Positions 40,891 through 48,943 of a DNA stretch of 64,000 nucleotides are shown piece by piece. How positions within the stretch are numbered: the first letter of the stretch is position 1; the number at the start of each line of letters is the position of its first letter. Origin of the DNA: Bacillus nitratireducens (GTDB lineage: Bacteria; Bacillota; Bacilli; Bacillales; Bacillaceae_G); NCBI RefSeq assembly GCF_001884135.1, contig NZ_MAOC01000020.1:372001-436000 (forward strand), read 5' to 3'. Under the pieces are notes generated by a model. The model did no database searches. It worked only from the letters and a program-made list of their open reading frames with translations, and had not been told where the DNA came from. The position numbers were made by a program, and so were the translations under genes.

Positions 40891-42018
40891 TTGGAAAAAA
40901 TTCAGAAACTATTAATCCCAAAAGGTGTAAGAGTTATCGTAATATCTGATATTCATGGTGAATTAAATCTTTTAAAGGAATTATTACATAAAGTTCATTT
41001 TAAAGATGATGATTATTTAATTATAAATGGAGACCTTTGTGAGAAGGGAAACGATAGCGTTGGCGTCGTAAACTATGTAATGGATTTAGTAGTTAGCAAG
41101 CCAAATGTTTATGTAGTTGAAGGGAATTGTGAAGTTGTAGTTGAAGCACTTGTAAATGAAAATCCTGCGCTAATAAATTATTTATGTACGAAAAAGAATA
41201 CAATTTTTAATGAATGGCTAGCGAAATTGAACGTTACCGTTAATGAAGAAAGTGATATTTGTGAAGTGAAAAACATATTGATGGGCCATTTTTCAAAAGA
41301 AATAAAGTGGCTAACAGAATTACCAACTGCTATTGAAACTGAGGAGTATATCTTTGTACATGCTGGTCTTGAAGATAGAGAGAATTGGAGACAAACAGAC
41401 AGGAAAAATGCAATTGCAATGCCAGAGTTTTTTAATAAGTCACATAGAGCGGATAAGTACGTAATTGTTGGACATTGGCCTGTTGTGAACTATTCCGAGG
41501 AGGCACCATCTAACAATCCAGTTATTGATAAGGAGAAAAAAATTATTGCGATTGATGGTGGTAATGCAATTAAAGAAGCAGGGCAATTAAACGCATTTAT
41601 TATTCAGAGGACAACTTCAGGTGATACGTTTTCTTATACATATGTAGATCATTTTCCGCAGTATGAGGTATTGGCCGATTTTAATGCGAATTCAGTAATG
41701 CAGGGCGGGGTTACATATCCGCATTATTACATAGAGCCTGTGGAGAGAATGAAAGGTTTTACCGTATGTAAACAACTAGGAACAAATGAATTACTTCATG
41801 TGAAAAACGAGTATATAAAGCAACTTGAATCAGGTGAGTATACAGTGAAAACGGATATTTCTTGTGCACAATTAAGCGTTAGAAACGGGGATGTTGTTTC
41901 TCTCATTGATGGTAGTTGTGCCGGATATGATTTAATTAAAAAAGATGGTGTAGAAGGCTGGATAGAGAAAGGAATTCTACTTGAGGTAGAAAAGAAGGGG
42001 AATACAATATTTAGCTAA
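40891..42018 (+). CDS. Metallophosphoesterase (Ser/Thr phosphatase-like)
   Basis: A 375-residue protein. The N-terminal 220 residues form a calcineurin-like phosphoesterase with VISDIHGE, INGDLCEKGND, EGNCEVVV (GNxE in place of the usual GNHE), FVHAGLED and IVGHWPVVN motifs. The C-terminal 130 residues are a separate domain (YIEPVERMKGFTV onward) with an SH3-like end. The start is TTG at 40891 after TAGGGGAG. The target could be a phosphoprotein or a nucleotide; undetermined. Confidence 0.8.
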   Translation: MEKIQKLLIPKGVRVIVISDIHGELNLLKELLHKVHFKDDDYLIINGDLCEKGNDSVGVVNYVMDLVVSKPNVYVVEGNCEVVVEALVNENPALINYLCTKKNTIFNEWLAKLNVTVNEESDICEVKNILMGHFSKEIKWLTELPTAIETEEYIFVHAGLEDRENWRQTDRKNAIAMPEFFNKSHRADKYVIVGHWPVVNYSEEAPSNNPVIDKEKKIIAIDGGNAIKEAGQLNAFIIQRTTSGDTFSYTYVDHFPQYEVLADFNANSVMQGGVTYPHYYIEPVERMKGFTVCKQLGTNELLHVKNEYIKQLESGEYTVKTDISCAQLSVRNGDVVSLIDGSCAGYDLIKKDGVEGWIEKGILLEVEKKGNTIFS

Positions 42019-42249
42019 AGTGGGAGGGATATAACCTCCTATTTTTTATTAACTATGTTACGAGTTCGTACTTCATCTAATTTTTTCCGAAGTTCCGTTT
42101 CTAAATTAAACTCGAAAAAATAGGCTAATTTACATAAATAATTCGTATTTTATAACAAAATTATACAATAAAATAAAGGGTTTTGTTTTGATTTTTCTGA
42201 AAAAACATTATAATTATATATGAAATAAAGAGGAATGTAGGAGGAAATT

Positions 42250-42816
42250 ATGCAAAACGTTATATTAAAGGGGAACAAAGTTACAATTCGTACAATAGAA
42301 GAATCAGATATAAAAACATTATGGAGCTTCATATATAAAGAAGAAAATCCAGAGTGGAAAAAATGGGATGCACCGTACTTTCCGTTCTCAATGCAAGAAT
42401 ACGCGTCCTATAAAGAGAAGATGCAAACTCGTTTACGAGAAGAACCGCTGTCAAATTTAATTATAGAAAATAACGATCAAATTATAGGGACAGTCGGATT
42501 TTATTGGGAACATAAACCGACGCGTTGGTTAGAAATGGGAATCGTAATTTATGACCCAGCATACTGGAATGGTGGATATGGTACAGAAGCATTAAAACTA
42601 TATAGAGATTTGCTATTTGAAAATATGGAGATTGGTAGAGTAGGACTTACGACTTGGTCTGGTAATGAACGAATGATGAAAGTAGCGGAGAAAATAGGAA
42701 TGCGATTAGAAGGTAGAATGCGAAAATGCCGTTATTATAACGGGACATACTATGACTCTATTCGAATGGGAATGATTCGTGAAGAGTGGGAAGCGCTATG
42801 TGTAACGGAGGGGTGA
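42250..42816 (+). CDS. GNAT acetyltransferase, RimJ/RimL type
   Basis: A 188-residue enzyme of the RimJ/RimL or spermidine-acetyltransferase type: LKGNKVTIRTIEESDIKTLW at the N-terminus, GIVIYDPAYWNGGYGTEALK as the acetyl-CoA loop and VAEKIGMRLEGRMRKCRYYN at the end. GTAGGAGGAAATT precedes the ATG. It starts a run of four closely spaced genes (to 44.2 kb). About 230 bp of A/T-rich DNA lie upstream, with a weak terminator (GGAGG / CCTCC) near 42025 and the promoter. Confidence 0.85.
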   Translation: MQNVILKGNKVTIRTIEESDIKTLWSFIYKEENPEWKKWDAPYFPFSMQEYASYKEKMQTRLREEPLSNLIIENNDQIIGTVGFYWEHKPTRWLEMGIVIYDPAYWNGGYGTEALKLYRDLLFENMEIGRVGLTTWSGNERMMKVAEKIGMRLEGRMRKCRYYNGTYYDSIRMGMIREEWEALCVTEG

Positions 42817-42822
42817 GGAAGC

Positions 42823-43383
42823 ATGTACGCAATTATTGCTACATTGGATAGTGTGTTTACTAATAAAATTAAAGAATTGCAAAATGAATTAACAAATATA
42901 ATTGGAATAAATCAACTAGCTGGAGTAGAACCACATATTACATTGGCTGATTATAATGAGTTAGATGTTAATTTATATACGAAGAAATTAGAGGAGTTTG
43001 TAGTTTTTCAAGAGAACATCTCCGCTGTAACTTTTCCATCTGTTGGAACTTTTCCTACTAACGGAACGATCTTTCTAGCACCAACCATTACTGATGAATT
43101 ATTAAAACTTCATCATTCTTATCATGATTATTTCAAAACTTTTCATGATAATCCACAGTCCTATTACGTTCCGGGAAAATGGATTCCGCATTGCACGATT
43201 GCAAATGGGTTAAATTCAAATCAATTTTTAAGTGTAATGGAATATATATATGAAAAATTTGATGTTACAATAGCTTCGATTGAGAAGTTAAAATTAATTA
43301 AGGTAAATTATGAAGATGGTTTTGCCATTTCTTCTAGTATATTAGCAGAATATAATTTAAAGAGAATGGAGACATCGAGATGA
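42823..43383 (+). CDS. 2H phosphoesterase (LigT / 2'-5' RNA ligase-like)
   Basis: A 186-residue protein with the two HxT/S motifs of 2H phosphoesterases: PHITLADYNE at about residues 45-54 and PHCTIANGLN at about 125-134, in two similar halves. These act on 2',3'-cyclic phosphates or similar groups. It starts 6 nt after the GNAT stop and overlaps the next GNAT gene by 4 nt, so it is cotranslated with both. Substrate unknown. Confidence 0.8.
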   Translation: MYAIIATLDSVFTNKIKELQNELTNIIGINQLAGVEPHITLADYNELDVNLYTKKLEEFVVFQENISAVTFPSVGTFPTNGTIFLAPTITDELLKLHHSYHDYFKTFHDNPQSYYVPGKWIPHCTIANGLNSNQFLSVMEYIYEKFDVTIASIEKLKLIKVNYEDGFAISSSILAEYNLKRMETSR

Positions 43384-43865
43384 CATATGTAATTAGAGAA
43401 ATGAAGCAAGAAGATATTCATGCTGTACAAAACGTAGCAAAAATAGCTTGGCATGATACTTACGAAGGAATTATTCCGAGAGAGATTCAAGACAACTTTT
43501 TAAATGAAGCATATTCCGATGAAAAAATGAAATATCGTCTTAAAAATACACATTTATTCGTTGCAGAAGAAGAGGGAGAAGTAATTGGATTTGCGAATTT
43601 TTCACCCGTTAGACTGCAAAATGAAGCAGAATTAGGTGCGATTTATTTGTTACCAGATCAGCAAGGAAAAGGGATAGGAAGTGCTTTGTTAAAAAGAGGG
43701 ATTAAGGGACTAAAAGGGATTCGGAAACTGTACATACATGTAGAAGCAGCAAATGAAAAAGGAAAGCGCTTTTATGAAGCGAAAGGTTTTGCAGCTTTAG
43801 AGCAATTTGAAGAGGACTTTGAAGGACATATGATGCAGACAGTAAGGATGGTTTTATACATATAG
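43380..43865 (+). CDS. GNAT family N-acetyltransferase
   Basis: A 161-residue GNAT enzyme with YLLPDQQGKGIGSALLKRGI as the acetyl-CoA loop (about residues 95-114) and VEAANEKGKRFYEAKGFAAL at the end. An ATGA overlap with the 2H phosphoesterase gene shows coupling. Similar to the YuaI/PaiA-like group in layout. Substrate unknown. Confidence 0.86.
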   Translation: MTYVIREMKQEDIHAVQNVAKIAWHDTYEGIIPREIQDNFLNEAYSDEKMKYRLKNTHLFVAEEEGEVIGFANFSPVRLQNEAELGAIYLLPDQQGKGIGSALLKRGIKGLKGIRKLYIHVEAANEKGKRFYEAKGFAALEQFEEDFEGHMMQTVRMVLYI

Positions 43866-43877
43866 GGAGGAGCAGGA

Positions 43878-44246
43878 ATGAAAATATTTGATTTCAGTGC
43901 AGAAGTTGGGAAACACATATCAGCATTTCAATCTAATTTCATAATGGCAAAAATATTAAATCATCAAGGGAATATACATATCGGTGCCATGCATTTACAA
44001 GAGAATGGAATTATCGGATATCATGAAGCAGTTGTATCTCAACTGCTTCTTATTGTGGACGGCGAAGGATATGTGTGCGGAGCAAATAAAGAAAAAGTGA
44101 AGGTGGAAGCTGGACAAGCTGTGTTTTGGGAGAAAGGTGAGTTACATGAAACAAGTACAGAAAAGGGATTGATGGCAATTGTAATTGAGTCGGAGGAACT
44201 TGAGAAAAGAGTTTTAATGAAAGAAGTGGGAAAGTTTGATGATTAA
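43878..44246 (+). CDS. Cupin-domain protein
   Basis: A 122-residue single-domain cupin with two weak motifs: MHLQENGIIGYHEAVVSQLLLIVDG (residues 37-61) and AGQAVFWEKGELHETST (about 80-96), each with His/Glu candidates for a metal. It is the last gene of the GNAT/2H/GNAT operon, after TATAGGGAGGAGCAGGA. No activity can be assigned. Confidence 0.75.
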   Translation: MKIFDFSAEVGKHISAFQSNFIMAKILNHQGNIHIGAMHLQENGIIGYHEAVVSQLLLIVDGEGYVCGANKEKVKVEAGQAVFWEKGELHETSTEKGLMAIVIESEELEKRVLMKEVGKFDD

Positions 44247-44268
44247 GGTGTGTAAGGAGGAGATTACT

Positions 44269-44463
44269 ATGCGCAAAGTTACGCAAATAGTAATATGTGC
44301 AGCAGCAGTACTATTAATCACACTCGCTATGATAAATGGAGAAACGTGGAAAGATAAAATTGTTATTTCGCTAGCTGTTTTTATATTTACTGGATTTTCT
44401 CTAGTATGGAACACATTTATTATAAATTTTATGGAGAAATTCAATGGAAAAAGGAGTAAATAA
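44269..44463 (+). CDS. Small two-helix membrane protein, array member 1
   Basis: A 64-residue protein with two hydrophobic helices (about residues 5-22 and 31-52), a charged turn (NGETWKDKIV) between them and a basic tail. The same plan recurs five more times in the next 2 kb, so this is the first unit of a tandem paralogue array. AAGGAGGAGATTACT precedes the ATG. Family not recognised; small two-helix proteins next to DUF4176 genes are often immunity proteins. Confidence 0.65.
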   Translation: MRKVTQIVICAAAVLLITLAMINGETWKDKIVISLAVFIFTGFSLVWNTFIINFMEKFNGKRSK

Positions 44464-44657
44464 ATGCTACCTTTCAAGCGAATGAGAACTATATATTTAA
44501 TAACAGTACCTATTATTGCACTACTCTCATTATTTTTCCGCAGTCATTAGGAGATCGTATATTTACTTTCTTTTTTGTACTTGTTTTTGGCGGATTAGCA
44601 ATTGGATTTACCTATTTAATGGACTTTATTGGAAAAACAAAAGATAAAAGGGAATGA
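44464..44657 (+). pseudogene. Small two-helix membrane protein, array member 2, frameshifted
   Basis: The first frame reads MLPFKRMRTIYLITVPIIAL then LSLFF and hits a stop at 44550. From the five-T run at 44533-44537 the next frame continues the expected pattern (FFPQSLGDRIFTFFFVLVFG and onward) to a TGA at 44655-44657. Adding one T would restore a normal array member of 64 residues. Either a recent single-base loss or a sequencing error. Confidence 0.7.
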
Positions 44658-44659
44658 AA

Positions 44660-44713
44660 ATGAAGCTTTTACAAGTGGGAACAGTAGTAAAGTCCAAAGT
44701 TGTAGATTTGTAA
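44660..44713 (+). pseudogene. DUF4176 remnant (5' end only)
   Basis: Seventeen codons, MKLLQVGTVVKSKVVDL, then a stop. They align with the first residues of the intact DUF4176 protein at 45.6 kb (MKLFPIGTIVKLEEVEP). It begins 2 nt after the preceding member, the same order as the intact pair. Confidence 0.6.
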
Positions 44714-44746
44714 AATTTGAGAAGACGGATAAGGAGTAGTAAGGTG

Positions 44747-44926
44747 ATGAAGATTCCGAAAATTATAATGGTAATACTAGTTGTAATTTCAGTCGCTGTC
44801 GGGCTGATGGGGCCATATTCAATAAAAGAAAAGATTATATATACATTTGGTGTGATCTTTTGGGGAGCAATGGCGATAGGAGCAATTAATTTAATGGAGT
44901 ATATTAAAAGGAGGATGAGTAAATGA
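44747..44926 (+). CDS. Small two-helix membrane protein, array member 3
   Basis: A 59-residue protein of the same plan: helix 1 (about residues 4-21), a GPYSIKEKIIYT turn, helix 2 and a basic end (YIKRRMSK). ATG at 44747 follows AAGGAG by 10 nt; a GTG lies just before. It is followed directly by ATGAAACTTA, which looks like the first codons of another DUF4176 gene that is cut off after about 10 nt. Confidence 0.6.
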   Translation: MKIPKIIMVILVVISVAVGLMGPYSIKEKIIYTFGVIFWGAMAIGAINLMEYIKRRMSK

Positions 44927-44961
44927 AACTTAGATTGAAGGAGGAATAATAATTAGGATAA

Positions 44962-45363
44962 GAAACGGAATTATATGTTAGAGATAGTTATGGACTAGGT
45001 GGTACCATTAAGTTTGAGGCGAATGCTTTAGACCACTCTTCCTCTAAAAAACTTCCCTTTGCAGAGGATTTAACAGTTACACAAAAGTTCTTAAATGGAT
45101 CTTATGTATTCGGAATAGATCAATATACTTTTAAAAATGATTATGAATTAACAGCACATAAGTATGAAGTAGTTCTTAATAAAATTGAGATTCCGGATTA
45201 TATCCCTTTCTTAGGTGACTATGATATTACACTAAAAGGTGAATATGGGTTTGGATATGGTTACAAAGTCCATTTAGGACAAGAGACTGGGGGGTATGCG
45301 ACAGCACCTAATGGTCATGGAGGAGGATTCTTTTTTAAACTTGATAAAGACAAAAAGGAGTAA
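44962..45363 (+). pseudogene. Orphan toxin-like C-terminal fragment without a start codon
   Basis: An open frame of 133 codons between a TAA (44959-44961) and a TAA (45361-45363) with no ATG, GTG or TTG near its beginning. It reads ETELYVRDSYGLGGTIKFEA, ends GFGYGYKVHLGQETGGYATA then a Gly/Phe-rich tail, and has normal coding character. It sits just 5 nt before array member 4. This is how displaced C-terminal toxin modules of polymorphic toxins look. The domain itself is not recognised. Confidence 0.6.
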
Positions 45364-45367
45364 AAGT

Positions 45368-45559
45368 ATGTTCAGACAAGGACGGTTTATGATTATTATT
45401 GGTACTATGGTACTTGTTATTGCAGGGTGGTTTTTCCCATTTAATTTATGGCAGAAATTATTTTTCAGTATTGCTATGATTGGCATTGGGATGTTGGCAT
45501 ATGAAAGTTCAATATTATTTGACCGTTTAGCTAAAAAATTTACAAATAGAGGAGAATAA
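45368..45559 (+). CDS. Small two-helix membrane protein, array member 4
   Basis: A 63-residue protein: MFRQGRFMIIIGTMVLVIAG, FFPFNLWQKLFF turn, second helix and basic tail (KKFTNRGE). AAAGGAGTAAAAGT gives the site. It is the likely immunity partner of the toxin-like fragment directly upstream and is followed 6 nt later by the intact DUF4176 gene. Confidence 0.65.
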   Translation: MFRQGRFMIIIGTMVLVIAGWFFPFNLWQKLFFSIAMIGIGMLAYESSILFDRLAKKFTNRGE

Positions 45560-45565
45560 ATACCT

Positions 45566-45814
45566 ATGAAACTATTTCCAATTGGAACAATAGTTAAACT
45601 AGAAGAGGTAGAACCGATTATTATGATCATTGGAAGAATGGTTGTATCAGCAGATAAACGTGATTTTGATTATGTGGGCGTTCCTTATCCAGTGGGCTAT
45701 CTAGGTGATGAAAAAGTACTTTGTTATAATCATGATAAGATTGTAGAGGAAATGCATAGAGGGTATATGACTGAGAGTGAATTAGTTCTACGTGAGAAAT
45801 TATTAGAATTGTAG
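45566..45814 (+). CDS. DUF4176 domain protein
   Basis: An 82-residue soluble protein: MKLFPIGTIVKLEEVEPIIM, then IIGRMV, DYVGVPYPVGYLGDEKV and NHDKIVEEMHRGYMTESE. These are the hallmarks of DUF4176, a small domain found in type VII (WXG100/LXG) toxin loci of Firmicutes. It is the only intact copy here; truncated relatives occur at 44.66 and 46.4 kb. The role is unknown, probably accessory to secretion or immunity. Confidence 0.78.
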   Translation: MKLFPIGTIVKLEEVEPIIMIIGRMVVSADKRDFDYVGVPYPVGYLGDEKVLCYNHDKIVEEMHRGYMTESELVLREKLLEL

Positions 45815-45864
45815 ATTAGTTGAAAAATACATATAGATTTAAAAAATAAGATAGGGGAAATAAA

Positions 45865-46053
45865 ATGGGGAAAATAATGAGAACCCTTGTAATCATTGGC
45901 ATACTTATCCCTCCAGTACTGCTGTGGAGTGTACCTACAATGCCTCTAAATGATAAATTGCTGTTTACAGTTTTACAACTAACTGTAGGATTCAGTACGG
46001 TAATTGTATTAGAGATTATATTTAGAAATCGAAAAAAGAAAAGGGTAAAATAG
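45865..46053 (+). CDS. Small two-helix membrane protein, array member 5
   Basis: A 62-residue protein with helix 1 (about residues 6-24), VPTMPLNDKLLFTV turn, helix 2 and the basic end RNRKKKRVK. ATAGGGGAAATAAA precedes the ATG. More diverged than the other members but the same length and topology. Confidence 0.6.
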   Translation: MGKIMRTLVIIGILIPPVLLWSVPTMPLNDKLLFTVLQLTVGFSTVIVLEIIFRNRKKKRVK

Positions 46054-46117
46054 AGATAGATTGCATGGAATATCAGTTGAAAATATATAACATGTATGAC
46101 TAATAGCTTTCCTTGGA

Positions 46118-46143
46118 AGGTGGCCTACTGGTCGCCTCTTTTA
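46118..46143 (+). terminator. Possible terminator inside the array
   Basis: AGGTGGCC / GGTCGCCT stem (two G-U pairs) around TACT, then CTTTT. The surrounding 46054-46208 stretch has no convincing gene. Confidence 0.4.
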
Positions 46144-46208
46144 ACGTTATCTCCCTGGTAATGGAGGGCTGATTTTTTATTTAACAAAGAAAAAAGGAGC
46201 AATCAAGC

Positions 46209-46400
46209 ATGTTTAAACAAGGGCGCATTTTAATGTGTATTTTTACCGTAGTGTTATTTTTTTCTTCCTTCTTCTTTCCACAGCCAATGGGAAAAAGGGT
46301 GTTAACAGCTATTGTTGCTCTAATTATTGGTGGAGTAGGTATTGGAATTTCCTATTTATTAGAAAATTTCAGTAGCAATTCGAAAAATATATCTAAATAA
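46209..46400 (+). CDS. Small two-helix membrane protein, array member 6
   Basis: A 63-residue protein (MFKQGRILMCIFTVVLFFSS, FFPQPMGKRVLTAI turn, second helix GGVGIGISYLLENF). It is closest to member 4 (MFRQGR) at the N-terminus and to the repaired member 2 (FFPQSLGDR) at the turn, showing shared descent. AAAAAGGAGCAATCAAGC precedes the ATG. A DUF4176 remnant follows. Confidence 0.65.
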   Translation: MFKQGRILMCIFTVVLFFSSFFFPQPMGKRVLTAIVALIIGGVGIGISYLLENFSSNSKNISK

Positions 46401-46405
46401 GAACA

Positions 46406-46480
46406 GAGAATAACGATAAAGCGTTCCTAATTGGTTCAGTTGTAAAGATAAAAGATTTAAATTGTTTTTTTATGTTATAG
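46406..46480 (+). pseudogene. DUF4176 remnant without start
   Basis: The frame contains AFLIGSVVKIKDLNCFFML and a stop. FLIGSVVKIKDL matches the N-terminus of DUF4176 (FPIGTIVKLEEV). No start codon remains. It follows array member 6 as the intact copy follows member 4. Confidence 0.5.
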
Positions 46481-46557
46481 AAATTAACAAGAGTTAACAA
46501 GCATAGTATATCATATAGTAACGACAAGCGGAGTACATGTGAATAGATATTAGTTAT

Positions 46558-46599
46558 ACGCAGAAGAGGCTACTTATAATAGGCAGCCTCTTCTGCGTG
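46558..46599. terminator. Symmetric terminator at the end of the array
   Basis: ACGCAGAAGAGGCT and its exact inverse AGCCTCTTCTGCGT flank a 13-nt loop, between the array and the convergent GNAT gene. Confidence 0.8.
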
Positions 46600-46611
46600 T
46601 ATTATGCATTA

Positions 46612-47400
46612 TTATCGATACATCGTCCACATTCCAATATCTTTAAACCCTAATCGCTTATAAATTCGTCCGGCAGCTGGATTGTTATAAAATAAGCAAA
46701 GCGTTCGGCCTTCTTTCGTAAAGTCTTGGATCATTTTCTGTAATATGAGCGAAGCATATCCATTCCCGCGATGATTCGGATGTGTACAGACTCCAACAAC
46801 CATAGCCGATAATGAATTTTCAGCGGAAGTAGAAGCAGATGCGATAATAGCACCGTCTTTTTCAATATAATATGTACGTCCTGTATTTGTTTCGAGAGCT
46901 TGTCTTAATATTTTCTCTGATTCATTAGCAGTTGGGAATTCAGCGATGTTACTTCGTAATTTCATAATTCGCTCTACATCATCTAGTGTGGCATGTTTAA
47001 TTGTTTCTTGGACAGGCGTGCTAGGTAAGTTGTTGTCATCTAGACATTCGCAAAAATACATTTCATTTTTGGTACCTAGTTGTACACTTGGAGCAGTTTC
47101 AAATCTTTCTACAATAGTCGACTTGCCAGAGAGTTTAAGCGGCTTATATGCGGAAAGAAGTGCCTCATAGTCAGCGACTATAAACTCTCCTTTACTATAC
47201 GGTATAAATGTTTCATGGAAGCGTAGCAAAATTGATTTTAATGTTCCGTTCTCTTTGAATGCGCCCCATAATTCTTGAAAATCTGTGTCATAACCGAAAG
47301 CTTCAATATCTCCAATGATAAATAAGTTAAGGGCTGCTTCTTCTTTTAGAAAAGAAAATACTTGTTCATGATCTTTCTTTGTTAATTTTCGCAGCATCAC
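46612..47400 (-). CDS. GNAT acetyltransferase (two-part)
   Basis: A 262-residue protein. The C-terminal half is a GNAT domain with VGVCTHPNHRGNGYASLILQ and CLFYNNPAAGRIYKRLGFKD; the N-terminal half (EEAALNLFIIGDIEAFGYD) matches the DUF4081/FR47-like lobe often joined to it. Start at GTG 47400 or the adjacent ATG at 47397, after AAAGGGG. Substrate unknown. Confidence 0.82.
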   Translation of the reverse strand: MMLRKLTKKDHEQVFSFLKEEAALNLFIIGDIEAFGYDTDFQELWGAFKENGTLKSILLRFHETFIPYSKGEFIVADYEALLSAYKPLKLSGKSTIVERFETAPSVQLGTKNEMYFCECLDDNNLPSTPVQETIKHATLDDVERIMKLRSNIAEFPTANESEKILRQALETNTGRTYYIEKDGAIIASASTSAENSLSAMVVGVCTHPNHRGNGYASLILQKMIQDFTKEGRTLCLFYNNPAAGRIYKRLGFKDIGMWTMYR

Positions 47401-47529
47401 GATTCGACCCCTTTTTTATTTTTTCTAAATATTACAACTTAAGTTTTTTGAAATCAATATAAAATTTTATGTTTAGTTCACAAACTTTCGGAAAAACTAG
47501 GAAAGATATGACAAAGGAGGTTATGAACG

Positions 47530-47955
47530 GTGGATCATCCAATTCAAGGATTAATGAAAGCAGCAATGGAAAATTTGAAGGAAATGGTCGATGTAAATAC
47601 GATTGTTGGAGAGCCTGTTCAAACGGCTGACGGTGGTGTAGTATTAACGGTTTCTAAAGTAGCGTTCGGTTTTGGCGCAGGAGGTTCTGATTTCCAGACG
47701 AATGATGGACAAAGAGCGAATGGTAACCCTGCATTTGGTGGCGGTAGCGCGGGTGGAGTATCAATTACACCGGTAGCATTTCTAGTTGTGAATAAAGATG
47801 GGGTAAATATTCTTCATTTACAAAATGCGACACATTTAGCGGAAAAAATGATTGAATTAGCTCCACAAACAATTGATAAAATCCAATCGATGTTCCAAAA
47901 AGAAGAAAAGAAAGAGGAAAATCATCACCCTCAAAACCCAGATGATATCCTTTAA
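47530..47955 (+). CDS. gerW: GerW-family spore protein (YtfJ)
   Basis: A 141-residue protein. The family features are HPIQGLMKAAMENLKEMVDV at the N-terminus, VNTIVGEPVQTADGGVVLTV, a Gly-rich loop (GAGGSDFQ, FGGGSAGGVS) and a C-terminal charged tail. GerW is a forespore protein needed for normal germination in B. subtilis. The start is GTG at 47530, 8 nt after AAAGGAGG. A strong terminator follows. Confidence 0.9.
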   Translation: MDHPIQGLMKAAMENLKEMVDVNTIVGEPVQTADGGVVLTVSKVAFGFGAGGSDFQTNDGQRANGNPAFGGGSAGGVSITPVAFLVVNKDGVNILHLQNATHLAEKMIELAPQTIDKIQSMFQKEEKKEENHHPQNPDDIL

Positions 47956-47986
47956 AAACGCCTGCTTATGAGCAGGCGTTTTTTCT
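47954..47986 (+). terminator. Rho-independent terminator after gerW
   Basis: AAAACGCCTGC / GCAGGCGTTTT stem around TTATGA, then T run. Confidence 0.9.
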
Positions 47987-48145
47987 TGTAATCAGTATGT
48001 AATAAAACACATGAAATTGTAAATAGTTTTTGAAGTTTTTTCTATGTTTCTAAAATTTTTCATGTTAAAATATGCTATAGAATTGAAACATATAAAACGA
48101 AGGTGGCTGGGTGCTTTGTCTGGAGGATCTGACCAAGTAAACAAT

Positions 48146-48892
48146 ATGATATATATTAATGGTAATCGTCGGGGTCATTGTTTTATTACATCTGGAATTA
48201 CGTTTAAAGAGTTTGCAAGTAACATCCCTTCACCGCTTCATCAAGTATTACTTTTAAAGCATAATTTTGAGTGGACAGATTTTCATTATCATACTTTATT
48301 TGAATATGTCGAGGAAGAAAACATACATAAACTCATTCAAGCAGAGATTGATGAATTTGATGAATTTTGTTGGGTAGATTTTGATGATGCAAGCGATTTA
48401 GATGAGTTAGAGCCAAAAGAAATTGCAGAATTATTATATTTGGCTCACAAAAAAGAACCACTTGGAAGAACGTTCTTCCCGTTACTGAAAAATAGATTCG
48501 TTTATTTTTCACATGATGATGGTTGGTACAACAAAGTGTATTACCGTAGAATCGGTGATTTTGTAGGAATGCTAAGTAAAGTAATTCCATATAAACTCGG
48601 TTCGTTTGGAAAGAAACGTTTTACTTTCTTCCAAAAATCAAAAATTTTCCCAGCAATTTCAAAGGAAGTTATCCTTGGGCTTGTTCCGTTAATGGAAGAT
48701 GGGTTATACATTGATTTAGCGGGGAAAATTGAGTCAAGAAGAGGTCTTGAAATTCCGGTATATGTAGTAGGATCATTCGAAAGTACGGATGAGGTACTAG
48801 ATAATATCGATGAATTGAAAGCGGACGCAACAGAAACAGGTTGGCTCATTTTTGATAAGAAAGAACAAGAGTGGCAATGGGTAGTAGACTAA
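48146..48892 (+). CDS. Conserved hypothetical acidic protein
   Basis: About 248 residues, cytoplasmic, with a very acidic middle (EIDEFDEFCWVDFDDASDLD) and Tyr/Phe-rich strands (FFPLLKNRFVYFSHDDGW). The start is uncertain. ATG at 48146 is the most plausible, but its nearest ribosome site (GGAGGATCT) is 16-18 nt away; the frame is open to 48044 through what looks like promoter DNA. I recognise no domain, although relatives seem common in the B. cereus group. Confidence 0.65.
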   Translation: MIYINGNRRGHCFITSGITFKEFASNIPSPLHQVLLLKHNFEWTDFHYHTLFEYVEEENIHKLIQAEIDEFDEFCWVDFDDASDLDELEPKEIAELLYLAHKKEPLGRTFFPLLKNRFVYFSHDDGWYNKVYYRRIGDFVGMLSKVIPYKLGSFGKKRFTFFQKSKIFPAISKEVILGLVPLMEDGLYIDLAGKIESRRGLEIPVYVVGSFESTDEVLDNIDELKADATETGWLIFDKKEQEWQWVVD

Positions 48893-48930
48893 GAAAACTT
48901 GGCGCATGAAGTCAAGTTTTCTTGTCTTTT
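48891..48930 (+). terminator. Terminator after the acidic protein gene
   Basis: AAGAAAACTTG / CAAGTTTTCTT stem overlapping the stop codon, followed by GTCTTTT. Confidence 0.75.
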
Positions 48931-48943
48931 GAAAGGAGAACAA

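Noticed and set aside
42039-42149. Minus-strand 36-codon frame (LAYFFEFNLETELRKKLDEV region) in the gap before the RimJ-like GNAT gene
   Set aside because: It looks faintly protein-like but has no start codon, no ribosome binding site and no recognised family; likely chance or a very old remnant.
46054-46208. Extra gene between array members 5 and 6
   Set aside because: Only short frames broken by stops were seen; a weak hairpin is the sole feature.
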